Origin: an uncultured Ruminococcus sp.
Lineage (GTDB): Bacteria > Bacillota > Clostridia > Oscillospirales > Ruminococcaceae
Length of the DNA stretch: 11,147 nucleotides
Reading direction: 5' to 3'
Assembly (NCBI GenBank): GCA_900556055.1
Contig: USNJ01000056.1
Location: forward strand, 1-11,147
Each line of letters begins with the position of its first letter. The stretch's first letter is position 1. A program made the translations under genes and the position numbers. Below, in pieces: positions 1 to 6,438 of this stretch. The notes beneath the pieces are model-generated. The model did no database searches and was not told where the DNA came from. It worked only from the letters and a program-made list of their open reading frames with translations.

Positions 1-425
1 CATGAAAGATCAAGACAGAGATGCTCTTTTCCCGCCGCCGCTTTTATCTTTCGGAGATTTTCATAATTGATCTTTCCATCTTTAAACACATAGGACGTGA
101 CGATAACATGAGATGCACCCGCTTTCAGAAATCTTTCGGCATTTTCGGCATTTATCCCGCCGCCTATCTGCAGGCCGTTCGGAAATGCTGATAAAGCGGA
201 AAATGCCTGTTCGCAGTCCGCATCGTAATATTCGCTGCCTGCGGCATTTAGCAGGATAATGTGTCCGCCCTTCAGACCATGGCTGCGGTACAGCTCCGCA
301 TAATAATCCGCACCTTTTTCGGAAACAAAATTTTCTGTTGCGGCATTATTTTTGTCAGTCAGGCTGCCGCCTACGATCTGCTTTACTTTTCCGTTGTGGA
401 TATCAATACATGGGCGAAACTGCAT
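1..425 (-). CDS. hisA: HisA isomerase, eukaryotic type (5' part; continues beyond the window)
   Basis: Histidine biosynthesis isomerase acting on phosphoribosylformimino-AICAR-phosphate (ProFAR), a cytoplasmic TIM barrel. Only the first 141 codons lie in the window; the gene runs off the left edge. The start is ATG at 425, preceded by AAAGGAC seven bases upstream. Visible landmarks are CID at residues 6-8 (the Asp expected to be catalytic), VKQIVGGSL at 14-22, NFVS at 32-35, YYAELY at 41-46, the phosphate-binding QIGGGIN at 86-92, VIVTSYVF at 107-114 and LDLS at 138-141. From memory this pattern matches yeast HIS6 (CIDLHNG, VKQIVGGTL, NFVSQH, YYAKLY, QVGGGIN, VIVTSWLF, VVDLSC) far better than typical bacterial HisA (PAIDL, VRLxxGD). 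It lies 51 bases below the preceding gene with no clear promoter between, so co-transcription is possible. No other his gene is visible. The second catalytic Asp lies outside the window. Confidence 0.9.
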   Translation of the reverse strand, partial: MQFRPCIDIHNGKVKQIVGGSLTDKNNAATENFVSEKGADYYAELYRSHGLKGGHIILLNAAGSEYYDADCEQAFSALSAFPNGLQIGGGINAENAERFLKAGASHVIVTSYVFKDGKINYENLRKIKAAAGKEHLCLDLS

Positions 426-476
426 ATAAAAAGTCCTTTCTTATAATAAAACCCATAATTCAATGAGTTTTTGGTA

Positions 477-1643
477 TTAATACATTATCATGGAAGCGAT
501 CTTCCATTCGCCGTCAAGCTTTATCAGCATCAGCGTGTACTCGACATCATAATCATTGACCTTATATCCGATATTTACATGATAACCGAAGGATATATTC
601 AGCTTGATATGTTCCTCATCATACATAACGATGTCCGAGAATACGAATTCATCATGCGAAACGGTGTGCGACCTGTACCAGTCATGCCAGAAATTTTTAA
701 CCTTGCGCATGAATTCCGAATCCTTGACTATGTAGATCTCAGCATCGCTGAACGGCGCATCCTGCGTTATGTACATCGCATAAGCAAGCGACGCTTTCTG
801 AGAAAATTCCTCGACCTCGGCAAGCAGTGCATCGGAGGGGACGGGCAGCGCTGTCAGCATACCGTTTTTCTCTGTCAGCTGCATATCAGTTCCGTCCGCC
901 GATTTTACGGTTATAACAGGCTCATTCAGAAAGATATTCTCAGCTTCAAAGATCTCAAACTGCGGTATGAGCGACTTGTCATCGAGATCGTCATAGTCAT
1001 GTATCACATATGTTTCATCGGAAAGCATATCTCTGCCGATGCTTATGCCGTCAGCAAAAACGGCAGCACCCTTGGGAATGCAGACCTTGAATCCATAAGT
1101 TTTGACAAAAAGCTGATCGTTCAGATCGTCGGCTGACATTACCCAGTCCTCTCTCGCAAGCATCGACCTGATGTTGTCGGGAAGAAGGTCGATAGGTCCG
1201 CCGTTCCAGAATTTATCGTGGTTTCCGTCGGGCGAAAGCGTGTAGGACGCAAACTTTACATTTCCGAGATAAACATCGTAATGCACGGAGCCGTCCTTGT
1301 CCGTGCGGCCCTTTACACGCTCAGCCGCCGTATAATCCGAGCCGAAAGTGTCCTCCATGTATCGGAGATAGTCGTCACGGTCATTGAACCTGTCGTACTC
1401 GGGGGATTTTTCGTTAAGTATCGCATCAACATCGTTTGCTTTGTATTTTTCCATCAGAGCATCTGCCGCATGGCTTATGTGATGCTCCTCGTATTTCTCC
1501 AGAAACTTCCATTCCATTTTCCACACGTAAACGCCGAAAGCTATTATCAGCAGGAATATCAGTATAAGAAAAACGCCGAAAGCGTGGGATCTTTTCTTGG
1601 GCTTCGGTTCATCCGGCCTGAAATGCTCAGGGACATACTTCAA
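477..1643 (-). CDS. Hypothetical single-pass membrane protein, 388 aa
   Basis: I do not recognise the family and assign no function. The N-terminus is hydrophilic and basic (PKPKKRSH at residues 13-20), followed by one strongly hydrophobic segment at about 21-41. A large soluble region of about 345 residues follows, probably outside the cell, since the basic residues lie on the N-terminal side. The C-terminal 50 residues alternate beta-like strands and end in a pattern (YTLMLIKLDGEWKIASMIMY) reminiscent of NTF2-like/SnoaL folds; this is a resemblance only. The start is a TTG at 1643: it has GGAGTGAT nine bases upstream, and no in-frame ATG comes close to the N-terminus. It is third in the operon after the glycosyltransferase and phosphodiester glycosidase genes, separated by a 142-base gap. 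Its position suggests a surface or envelope role, which is inference. Confidence 0.8.
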   Translation of the reverse strand: MKYVPEHFRPDEPKPKKRSHAFGVFLILIFLLIIAFGVYVWKMEWKFLEKYEEHHISHAADALMEKYKANDVDAILNEKSPEYDRFNDRDDYLRYMEDTFGSDYTAAERVKGRTDKDGSVHYDVYLGNVKFASYTLSPDGNHDKFWNGGPIDLLPDNIRSMLAREDWVMSADDLNDQLFVKTYGFKVCIPKGAAVFADGISIGRDMLSDETYVIHDYDDLDDKSLIPQFEIFEAENIFLNEPVITVKSADGTDMQLTEKNGMLTALPVPSDALLAEVEEFSQKASLAYAMYITQDAPFSDAEIYIVKDSEFMRKVKNFWHDWYRSHTVSHDEFVFSDIVMYDEEHIKLNISFGYHVNIGYKVNDYDVEYTLMLIKLDGEWKIASMIMY

Positions 1644-1785
1644 ATTTTATCACTCCGTTTTTCGGATAATTTTACTTTTGCGGGGATAAAAGCTTCCACG
1701 AAGCTCCGCAGCCTTTCTTCGCTCTGCCGCCCTGGTGCAAAACGCACTCACGGGGATATAATGCTGCGGCAGTTTGTGTCCTGCG

Positions 1786-2847
1786 CTATTCCTTTGTGAC
1801 AACAAAAGCAGTAGGCAGCTTTCTCGGACCATATACCGATGCGCAGTCGTTTATGACCTCGCCGTCATAGTAAAGCACAGTCGATGAACCGCCGTCCAGG
1901 TTTGCCGCATTGACCGCACCGTATTCCTCGAGAATATTTATGCAGTCCTCATAGGTAGCGCCGATGCTGGTCGCCTGCCTGCCGTCGATCGTAAGGAGCA
2001 GAACAGTTCCGCCAGCCGCCTGACCTATGCATGTTCTCGGGTTAAGACCTCCGCCGTATCCCGCAACATCAGTGCGTTTCCCGTTTACGATAAATACAGG
2101 GCCGAACGAACACGCATCACGCATATTCTTGTCCATAGCCTCCTGTGCGGACATATATCCGACAATAAGCTTGTCGTCCTTGTCAAAGCCAATAACAACC
2201 GATGAACCGCCGTTGTAAAGCAGTTCGCCGTTTTTGATAACGATGCCGAGCGGCTGACCGCCGTTTCCGACACCGCCCTCGTCGATAAATCCACCTGCGT
2301 TGATGCCCGCAATTCCGTTTTCACGTTCAACGAGGTCCCCGATAGGATATCCGACACCGCCCGAACCAAGCACAGGCGGAACGCCGATAACGACTCTGGA
2401 CGGATCATGCACAAGCATAAGCTTGCCCTTGTAGGTAGATGATGCAATGTCGATTATCTCAAGGTCGGGGCGGTTTTCGTCCTCAGCTTTTTTTTCGCTT
2501 TTTTCGGGAATAACTATAAGCGACTGATCGGTGACTTCGTGCGTTTCGACAGTCGAGTTTCTTGCCCGTATAGCAGCTATATCATCAGCCGAGAAAAACA
2601 TCTTCGGAATGAATTTGAGCGCACTTGTTTCCATCATTGTGTTTACAAAAAGGTCGGATGCCGAGCCGGACGGACCTTTGCAGAATATGTAGCACATTCC
2701 GATGAGAACTATAAGCACAGCCAGCAGAAATACTCCCAGAAATGCAAAAAATCTGCCGATAAGCTTTCCTATGAACCGCAGGGGAGAGAAACTTTTCTTC
2801 TCGGGTGCAGCGGCGGAAACCACATTTTCTGTAACAATATTTTCCAA
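1786..2847 (-). CDS. Membrane-anchored phosphodiester glycosidase (NAGPA/DUF2233 family)
   Basis: The C-terminal domain is of the phosphodiester glycosidase family (PF09992), named for the lysosomal 'uncovering enzyme', which removes GlcNAc linked through a phosphodiester. Bacterial members are usually labelled 'exopolysaccharide biosynthesis protein'. Hallmarks are GINAGGF, GQPLGIVIKNGEL, LLLTIDGRQ and NLDGGSSTVLY, the last at about residue 316 of 353. A cytoplasmic tail of about 30 residues precedes one transmembrane helix at about 33-55, so the domain should sit outside the membrane. The frame stays open upstream to a TTG at 2886, but I choose the TTG at 2847: GGAGG lies nine bases upstream, and this TTG begins one base after the TGA (2849-2851) of the glycosyltransferase gene, implying translational coupling. 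The natural substrate is unknown; a glycosyl-phosphate made with the upstream transferase is an inference. Confidence 0.9.
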   Translation of the reverse strand: MENIVTENVVSAAAPEKKSFSPLRFIGKLIGRFFAFLGVFLLAVLIVLIGMCYIFCKGPSGSASDLFVNTMMETSALKFIPKMFFSADDIAAIRARNSTVETHEVTDQSLIVIPEKSEKKAEDENRPDLEIIDIASSTYKGKLMLVHDPSRVVIGVPPVLGSGGVGYPIGDLVERENGIAGINAGGFIDEGGVGNGGQPLGIVIKNGELLYNGGSSVVIGFDKDDKLIVGYMSAQEAMDKNMRDACSFGPVFIVNGKRTDVAGYGGGLNPRTCIGQAAGGTVLLLTIDGRQATSIGATYEDCINILEEYGAVNAANLDGGSSTVLYYDGEVINDCASVYGPRKLPTAFVVTKE

Positions 2848-2848
2848 A

Positions 2849-3922
2849 TCAAATATCCTCCGAATCGTTATTCTTGTGGTGAGCAAATACCCAAAGCTGC
2901 TGGATTTTGAAGCTTATAATGAAAAGAATGCTGTCCGTGATAAGCTTCAGCCAGAGATTTCCGTCTGTTTTGAACAGCAGCGAAAGTCCGTAAACACCGC
3001 CGAACGATGCCGCCGCCTGGATTATGCAGAGCAGGTAATATTTTACGATCGTTACCTTTGGATTTGCATTTGAACGGAAAACGACCTTGCAGTTTACAGT
3101 GTAATTAAACAGCGATGAAAGGATCCTCGCAAGTATTGTTGAGAATAGGATCCTGTATTTTGATACCGCAGCTGCCAGTATAAGGAAAAATATCTGATAA
3201 GCACCCAGGTCGATAACAGCGGAAAGCAGCGAGGACGAAACATACCCCAGAAGTACCTTGTATATGGCAATAGAGTCCCTGATAGGATTGAAGTGGGAGT
3301 GCTCATTTTTGCCCTCGTAGATAGTCCTGATAGGCACTTCAACTATCGGTATCTCAAGATGCTTGGTTTCAAGAAGCATATTTGTTTCATATTCAAAACG
3401 TTCGCCTGAAATGCCGACAAGCCTAGGGATTATGGCATTTGACATGGCACGAAGACCCGTCTGAGTGTCGCTTATTTTAAGTCCGCAGAAAAGAGAAAAG
3501 AAGCGTGATGTGATGCGGTTTCCGAATTTACTTCTTGCAGGAACGCCCTCTGATGTGAAATCCCTGACCCCAAGGATCAGACTGCCGGGGTGTTCCTCCA
3601 TTGAGTCGCAGCAGGAACAGACATCATTTATATCATGCTGTCCGTCGCCGTCTATGAAAACAATTCCGTCACATTCGGACGAATATTCGTTCATGTAATA
3701 GTTCATTGCGGTTTTCATGCCCCTGCCTTTTCCAAAGTTGATGCAGTGGGTGAGAACATCGCAGCCGAACTCGTCTTTCAGGCGGATAAAACGTTCATCG
3801 GAATTGCTTCCGTCATTTACAACGATTATGTGAGCAAAGTCCCGCTCACGCAGCTTCTGCACTATGCCGAATATTCTGTCGTCAGGGTTCAGCGAGGGTA
3901 TGACAGCGCAGCAGTTATACAT
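2849..3922 (-). CDS. Family 2 glycosyltransferase fused to a GtrA-like membrane domain
   Basis: Residues 1-220 form a GT-A family 2 transferase of the dolichyl-phosphate-mannose synthase type: VNDGS at 35-39, the metal-binding DGDGQH at 91-96 and QTGLR at 154-158. Such enzymes move a sugar from a nucleotide sugar to a polyprenyl phosphate on the cytoplasmic face. Residues about 225-347 are a GtrA-like domain with four hydrophobic segments, the motif RILSSLFNYTVNCKVVFR (267-284) and a closing QQLWVF (341-346). GtrA proteins are proposed to flip lipid-linked sugars across the membrane. Both steps in one chain, in 357 residues, is a known architecture. ATG at 3922 has AAAGGGG upstream and the gene is first in its operon, behind the promoter at 3971-3999. 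The sugar cannot be read from sequence. Confidence 0.93.
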   Translation of the reverse strand: MYNCCAVIPSLNPDDRIFGIVQKLRERDFAHIIVVNDGSNSDERFIRLKDEFGCDVLTHCINFGKGRGMKTAMNYYMNEYSSECDGIVFIDGDGQHDINDVCSCCDSMEEHPGSLILGVRDFTSEGVPARSKFGNRITSRFFSLFCGLKISDTQTGLRAMSNAIIPRLVGISGERFEYETNMLLETKHLEIPIVEVPIRTIYEGKNEHSHFNPIRDSIAIYKVLLGYVSSSLLSAVIDLGAYQIFFLILAAAVSKYRILFSTILARILSSLFNYTVNCKVVFRSNANPKVTIVKYYLLCIIQAAASFGGVYGLSLLFKTDGNLWLKLITDSILFIISFKIQQLWVFAHHKNNDSEDI

Positions 3923-3970
3923 TTTTTGTTACCCCTTTCTGTCTGCTTTTTCTATATACATTCAACATTC

Positions 3971-3999
3971 ATTATACACTATACAATATAAAAAAGCAA
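3971..3999 (-). promoter_or_regulatory. Sigma-A promoter of the glycosyltransferase operon
   Basis: Read on the minus strand, TTGCTT (3994-3999) is followed after exactly 17 bases by a perfect TATAAT (3971-3976). Transcription would start near 3964, giving a leader of about 40 bases before the ATG at 3922. The promoter is divergent from the hemW promoter about 50 bases away. Confidence 0.75.
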
Positions 4000-4046
4000 G
4001 CGAAATTGTTTACAATACAGTAACAAAACGCAGCGTATTTTAAAGC

Positions 4047-4075
4047 TTGCAAAATGTCCGCTTTTGTGATATATT
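4047..4075 (+). promoter_or_regulatory. Sigma-A promoter of hemW
   Basis: TTGCAA (4047-4052), a 17-base spacer, then TATATT (4070-4075). Transcription would begin near 4082, about 27 bases before the ATG, leaving room for little more than the GGAGG at 4099-4103. Confidence 0.7.
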
Positions 4076-4108
4076 AACTAAGAATAATGACGATGATCGG
4101 AGGATAAA

Positions 4109-5185
4109 ATGGGCTTCGGAGTTTATGTTCATGTGCCGTTCTGCCAGCGGAAATGTCCATATTGTGACTTTTATTCCGCTTGCGGCAGCAAAGCTGATAT
4201 TGATGCATATACGGCACGGGTCATTGAAGATATAGATATGTACTGTCCTCCCAATGCGGACAGTATGTACTTCGGCGGAGGCACTCCGTCACTGCTTTCC
4301 GCAGATAATGTCAGGGATATGATATCAGCCGCAAAACTGTCGGAAAATGCAGAAATAACGATGGAATGCAATCCGAATTCTGTTACGGAAAATTCTCTTT
4401 CGGGATACAGAAATGCGGGAGTAAACAGAATATCCTTCGGCGTTCAGTCATTGAATGACCGTGAACTGAGGACACTTGGCAGACTTCATTCCGCAGATGA
4501 AGCCATAAACGCAATATATGCCGCAAAGTCTGCCGGATTTGATAATATTTCAGCGGATCTTATGCTTGCAGTTCCTTATCAGACGGAAAAAACGCTGTCC
4601 GAAACGCTTGAAGCACTTACATCGCTGCCGATAACCCACATTTCGGCATATATGCTGAAGATCGAGGAGGGCACACCGTTTGACGCAAACGGTATGCGTG
4701 ATATTGCTCCAGATGATGACACCTCGGCGGATATGTATCTTCAGACGGTAAAATTCCTTGAAAGCAGGGGATTTGCACAGTATGAGATATCAAATTTCAG
4801 CAAAAAGAACATGGAAAGCAGGCATAATCTGCATTACTGGAGATGCGATGAATATTACGGCTTCGGTCCGTCCGCACACTCATTTGTAAACGGGAAAAGA
4901 TATGCGATCCCGAGAGATATAAAAAAATATATGTCCAATAAAACGGACATATTGTATGAGATCACAGAAAGTGAACCGCCCGACAGCTTTGAAAAAGGAA
5001 TGTTGAAGCTGCGACTTTCCGAGGGGATAAGGCTGGACGAAATACCGGAAGAAAAGCGGGATATGTTTCTGAAAAACTATGCGCTTTATGAGAAAAACGG
5101 TCTTATGCGCCGAAACGGCGATGCATATGCCATGACAGCCGAGGGATTTCTTGTGTCGAATTCAATAATTGTTTCGCTGCTTTGA
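4109..5185 (+). CDS. hemW: Radical SAM heme chaperone HemW
   Basis: HemW-family radical SAM protein, often mislabelled oxygen-independent coproporphyrinogen oxidase (HemN). The family binds heme and an Fe4S4 cluster and is thought to deliver heme to membrane targets. The N-terminal HVPFC-x3-C-x2-C has its cluster cysteines at residues 12, 16 and 19, followed by DF. The extra fourth cysteine found two residues on in true HemN is absent, which favours HemW. Further landmarks are YFGGGTPS at 54-61, MECNPNS, NRISFGVQS and the C-terminal HemN_C-like region with YYGFGPSAHSF. At 358 residues it is slightly shorter than E. coli HemW (about 378). ATG at 4109 is fixed by GGAGG at 4099-4103. A 67-codon gene follows after 24 bases, so the two are probably co-transcribed. 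No heme synthesis gene is visible nearby. Confidence 0.93.
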   Translation: MGFGVYVHVPFCQRKCPYCDFYSACGSKADIDAYTARVIEDIDMYCPPNADSMYFGGGTPSLLSADNVRDMISAAKLSENAEITMECNPNSVTENSLSGYRNAGVNRISFGVQSLNDRELRTLGRLHSADEAINAIYAAKSAGFDNISADLMLAVPYQTEKTLSETLEALTSLPITHISAYMLKIEEGTPFDANGMRDIAPDDDTSADMYLQTVKFLESRGFAQYEISNFSKKNMESRHNLHYWRCDEYYGFGPSAHSFVNGKRYAIPRDIKKYMSNKTDILYEITESEPPDSFEKGMLKLRLSEGIRLDEIPEEKRDMFLKNYALYEKNGLMRRNGDAYAMTAEGFLVSNSIIVSLL

Positions 5186-5209
5186 TTTGGTGGCGGTAAG
5201 GAGAAATAT

Positions 5210-5413
5210 ATGGATAGCAAAACCTTATTTGAAAGTATGAATCACTATGTCAGGCTGATAGAGCGGGGCGGAAGAGAAAGAAAATCGAAAATAATTCTTT
5301 TTGAATCCGAATATGACAGCGGCGACGGAGAAGCGTGCATTTGGCTCGATGATGATTTAGATCCGGGAATTTTACGTCAGAGTGAAATTTTGTCGCTTGA
5401 GATATTGGATTAA
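5210..5413 (+). CDS. Small acidic hypothetical protein, 67 aa
   Basis: I do not recognise this protein. It has AAGGAG seven bases before the ATG and sits 24 bases below hemW in the same direction, so it is probably translated from the hemW transcript. The sequence has no transmembrane segment, signal peptide or cysteine pair; its single cysteine is in EACIWLDDDLDPG. The middle is basic (RGGRERKSK at about residues 19-27) and the second half strongly acidic, with a likely beta-strand (KIILFE) between. Good RBS and operon position support a real gene; no function is offered. Confidence 0.65.
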   Translation: MDSKTLFESMNHYVRLIERGGRERKSKIILFESEYDSGDGEACIWLDDDLDPGILRQSEILSLEILD

Positions 5414-5443
5414 AAACTATATTTACACTTAAAAGTAAATTAT

Positions 5444-5463
5444 CATTTGCAGAATTGCAAATG
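5444..5463. repeat. Perfect 8-bp inverted repeat
   Basis: CATTTGCA and TGCAAATG are separated by GAAT, about 30 bases below the stop of the 67-aa gene. No run of T follows on the plus strand, so it is unlikely to be an intrinsic terminator. It could be an mRNA 3' end-stabilising hairpin or a protein-binding palindrome. The stretch 5414-5541 otherwise holds AT-rich sequence and the start of the broken small gene. Confidence 0.5.
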
Positions 5464-5700
5464 ACAAGAAAGTTATGGGTGTTTAATCTGATCGTAAGGT
5501 TTAAATGCGAATATTGTAATAATTTTTAAACTGGTGGATTAATGCCCGGCACGTGGAAATGCAGAGCTTTCCCCGATGGTATTCCCGAGATGAAACTTGC
5601 GTTTATTACCGGGGATCCATGCATCGACTGCAAGAACGTGATTGGTTTTGAACTGGAGAAAAAAGAAAAATCCCCATCCGACGCAAATAACGCAGAATAG
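5461..5700 (+). pseudogene. Small cysteine-motif protein, apparently broken by an in-frame TAA
   Basis: The open part runs from ATG 5542 to TAG 5698-5700 (52 codons) and contains KCRAFPDGIP, CIDCKN and IGFELEK. This resembles small bacterial proteins of unknown function with the pattern CxxCxxF, about 12-20 residues, CkAFPxGIP, then DNGIxFE. The same frame upstream of ATG 5542 reads FKCEYCNNF (5500-5526), the expected first CxxC block, then a TAA at 5527-5529. ATG 5542 has only GGTGG four bases away, a poor site; the ATG at 5461 that would include the first block has no visible RBS. I therefore call a recently disabled gene. An alternative is a short functional protein starting at 5542. The last 12 or so codons lie within the tRNA-Lys terminator stem. 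Confidence 0.5.
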
Positions 5701-5709
5701 GGATTTTTC
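5659..5709 (-). terminator. Intrinsic terminator of tRNA-Lys
   Basis: On the minus strand GAAAAATCCC (5700-5709) pairs perfectly with GGGATTTTTC (5665-5674) across a 25-base loop, and six T follow (5659-5664). It begins two bases after the tRNA's CCA end. In the plus direction a shorter TCCC/GGGA stem followed by TTTTTC could also stop transcription coming from the hemW side. Confidence 0.7.
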
Positions 5710-5710
5710 T

Positions 5711-5786
5711 TGGTGAGCCATTGGGGATTTGAACCCCAGACCCTTTGATTAAAAGTCAAATGCTCTGCCGACTGAGCTAATGGCTC
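5711..5786 (-). tRNA. tRNA-Lys (anticodon UUU), CCA encoded
   Basis: The minus strand folds into a full cloverleaf. The acceptor stem is GAGCCAT/ATGGCTC (7 of 7 pairs). The D arm is GCTC-AGTCGGCA-GAGC. The anticodon stem is TTTGA/TCAAA with loop CTTTTAA, giving anticodon TTT. The T arm is TGGGG-TTCAAAT-CCCCA. The discriminator is A (5714) and CCA is encoded (5711-5713), so the mature length is 76. It is a single-gene unit with its own promoter and terminator. Confidence 0.97.
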
Positions 5787-5819
5787 GTGCTGTGTATATT
5801 ATCCACACAACGCTTAATT

Positions 5820-5848
5820 ATTATACCATTGCAGCAGCCTAAAGTCAA
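5820..5848 (-). promoter_or_regulatory. Sigma-A promoter of tRNA-Lys
   Basis: TTGACT (5843-5848), a 17-base spacer and a perfect TATAAT (5820-5825) on the minus strand, close to consensus as expected for a stable RNA gene. The start of transcription would be near 5813, leaving a 5' leader of about 27 bases to be trimmed by RNase P. Confidence 0.85.
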
Positions 5849-5927
5849 GCAAATTCACAAAAATTGTGATTTACTCCAATTAATATGCAAAAACAGTATT
5901 GTATATATGTTATATTTCACCAAACAT

Positions 5928-6437
5928 TCAGCAGAAGAAAAGTCTTACAGCAAATGCGCTGACTATAAATGCTGTAAGATCACCCGTGAGCGCAGAGGGG
6001 AGAGTATGACGTGTATCATTCGATCTTACGGCGGCAAAATACACTGCTATGGTGTAAAATGTTGTTTCCGTTGAGCCGATAAGCGTCGATGCGACACGTC
6101 CCGCAAAGCTGTCGGGGTGATATTCGGAAAGGATCCCCTCAAATACGGCAGTTGCACCGCTTCCCGATATAGGACGGATAAGCGCCAGCGGGACACATTC
6201 GCTCGGAAATCCAAGTGCCGAGGTCAGCGGTTCAAGCAGATGTGCTAGGATATCCGCCGTTCCTGAGGCTTTAAACAATCCGACGGCAGTCACAAGTGCG
6301 ATCAATGATGGCAGGATCTTTATACCGACAATAAGGTTTTCCCGTGCGCCCTTGATGAATTCGTCGAAAACATCGACCTTTTTATACAGCCCGACGGCAA
6401 CTGTAAGCGCGGCGGCAAACGGAAGAACAAGCGTCAT
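5928..6437 (-). CDS. spmB: Spore maturation protein B
   Basis: SpmB-family integral membrane protein of the nucleoside-recognition (Gate) domain group. In B. subtilis SpmA and SpmB are needed for proper dehydration of the spore core. The 169-residue length is close to the B. subtilis protein (about 178). Hallmarks are ALIRPISGSGA and GSTETTFYTIAVYF, with hydrophobic segments at about residues 1-20, 36-57, 70-100 and 145-168. The open frame extends upstream to 6488 inside spmA, but I choose ATG 6437: it begins one base after the spmA stop (6439-6441) and has AAGGG just upstream. Tight spacing indicates translational coupling with spmA. Homologues also occur in Firmicutes not known to sporulate, so the gene alone does not prove sporulation. 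Confidence 0.92.
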   Translation of the reverse strand: MTLVLPFAAALTVAVGLYKKVDVFDEFIKGARENLIVGIKILPSLIALVTAVGLFKASGTADILAHLLEPLTSALGFPSECVPLALIRPISGSGATAVFEGILSEYHPDSFAGRVASTLIGSTETTFYTIAVYFAAVRSNDTRHTLPSALTGDLTAFIVSAFAVRLFFC

Positions 6438-6438
6438 T

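Noticed and set aside
471..1136. A 221-codon plus-strand frame opposite the 388-aa gene
   Set aside because: It lies wholly antisense to a gene with an RBS and a clear transmembrane architecture; its composition (Ile/Asp/Tyr-rich) looks like antisense reading and it has no RBS.
1650..1832. A 60-codon minus-strand frame across the operon gap
   Set aside because: It starts inside the end of the phosphodiester glycosidase gene, is Arg/Lys/Ser-rich in a way typical of out-of-frame reading, and has no ribosome binding site.
5526..5759. A 77-codon minus-strand frame across the tRNA
   Set aside because: It runs through tRNA-Lys and its terminator; it is a translation of RNA gene sequence.
5944..5978. 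CTTACAGC/GCTGTAAG inverted repeat at the end of spmB as a terminator
   Set aside because: It lies within the coding sequence with a 19-base loop, and only a broken T run (ACTTTTCTTC) follows on the minus strand; too weak to call, though it may contribute to termination.
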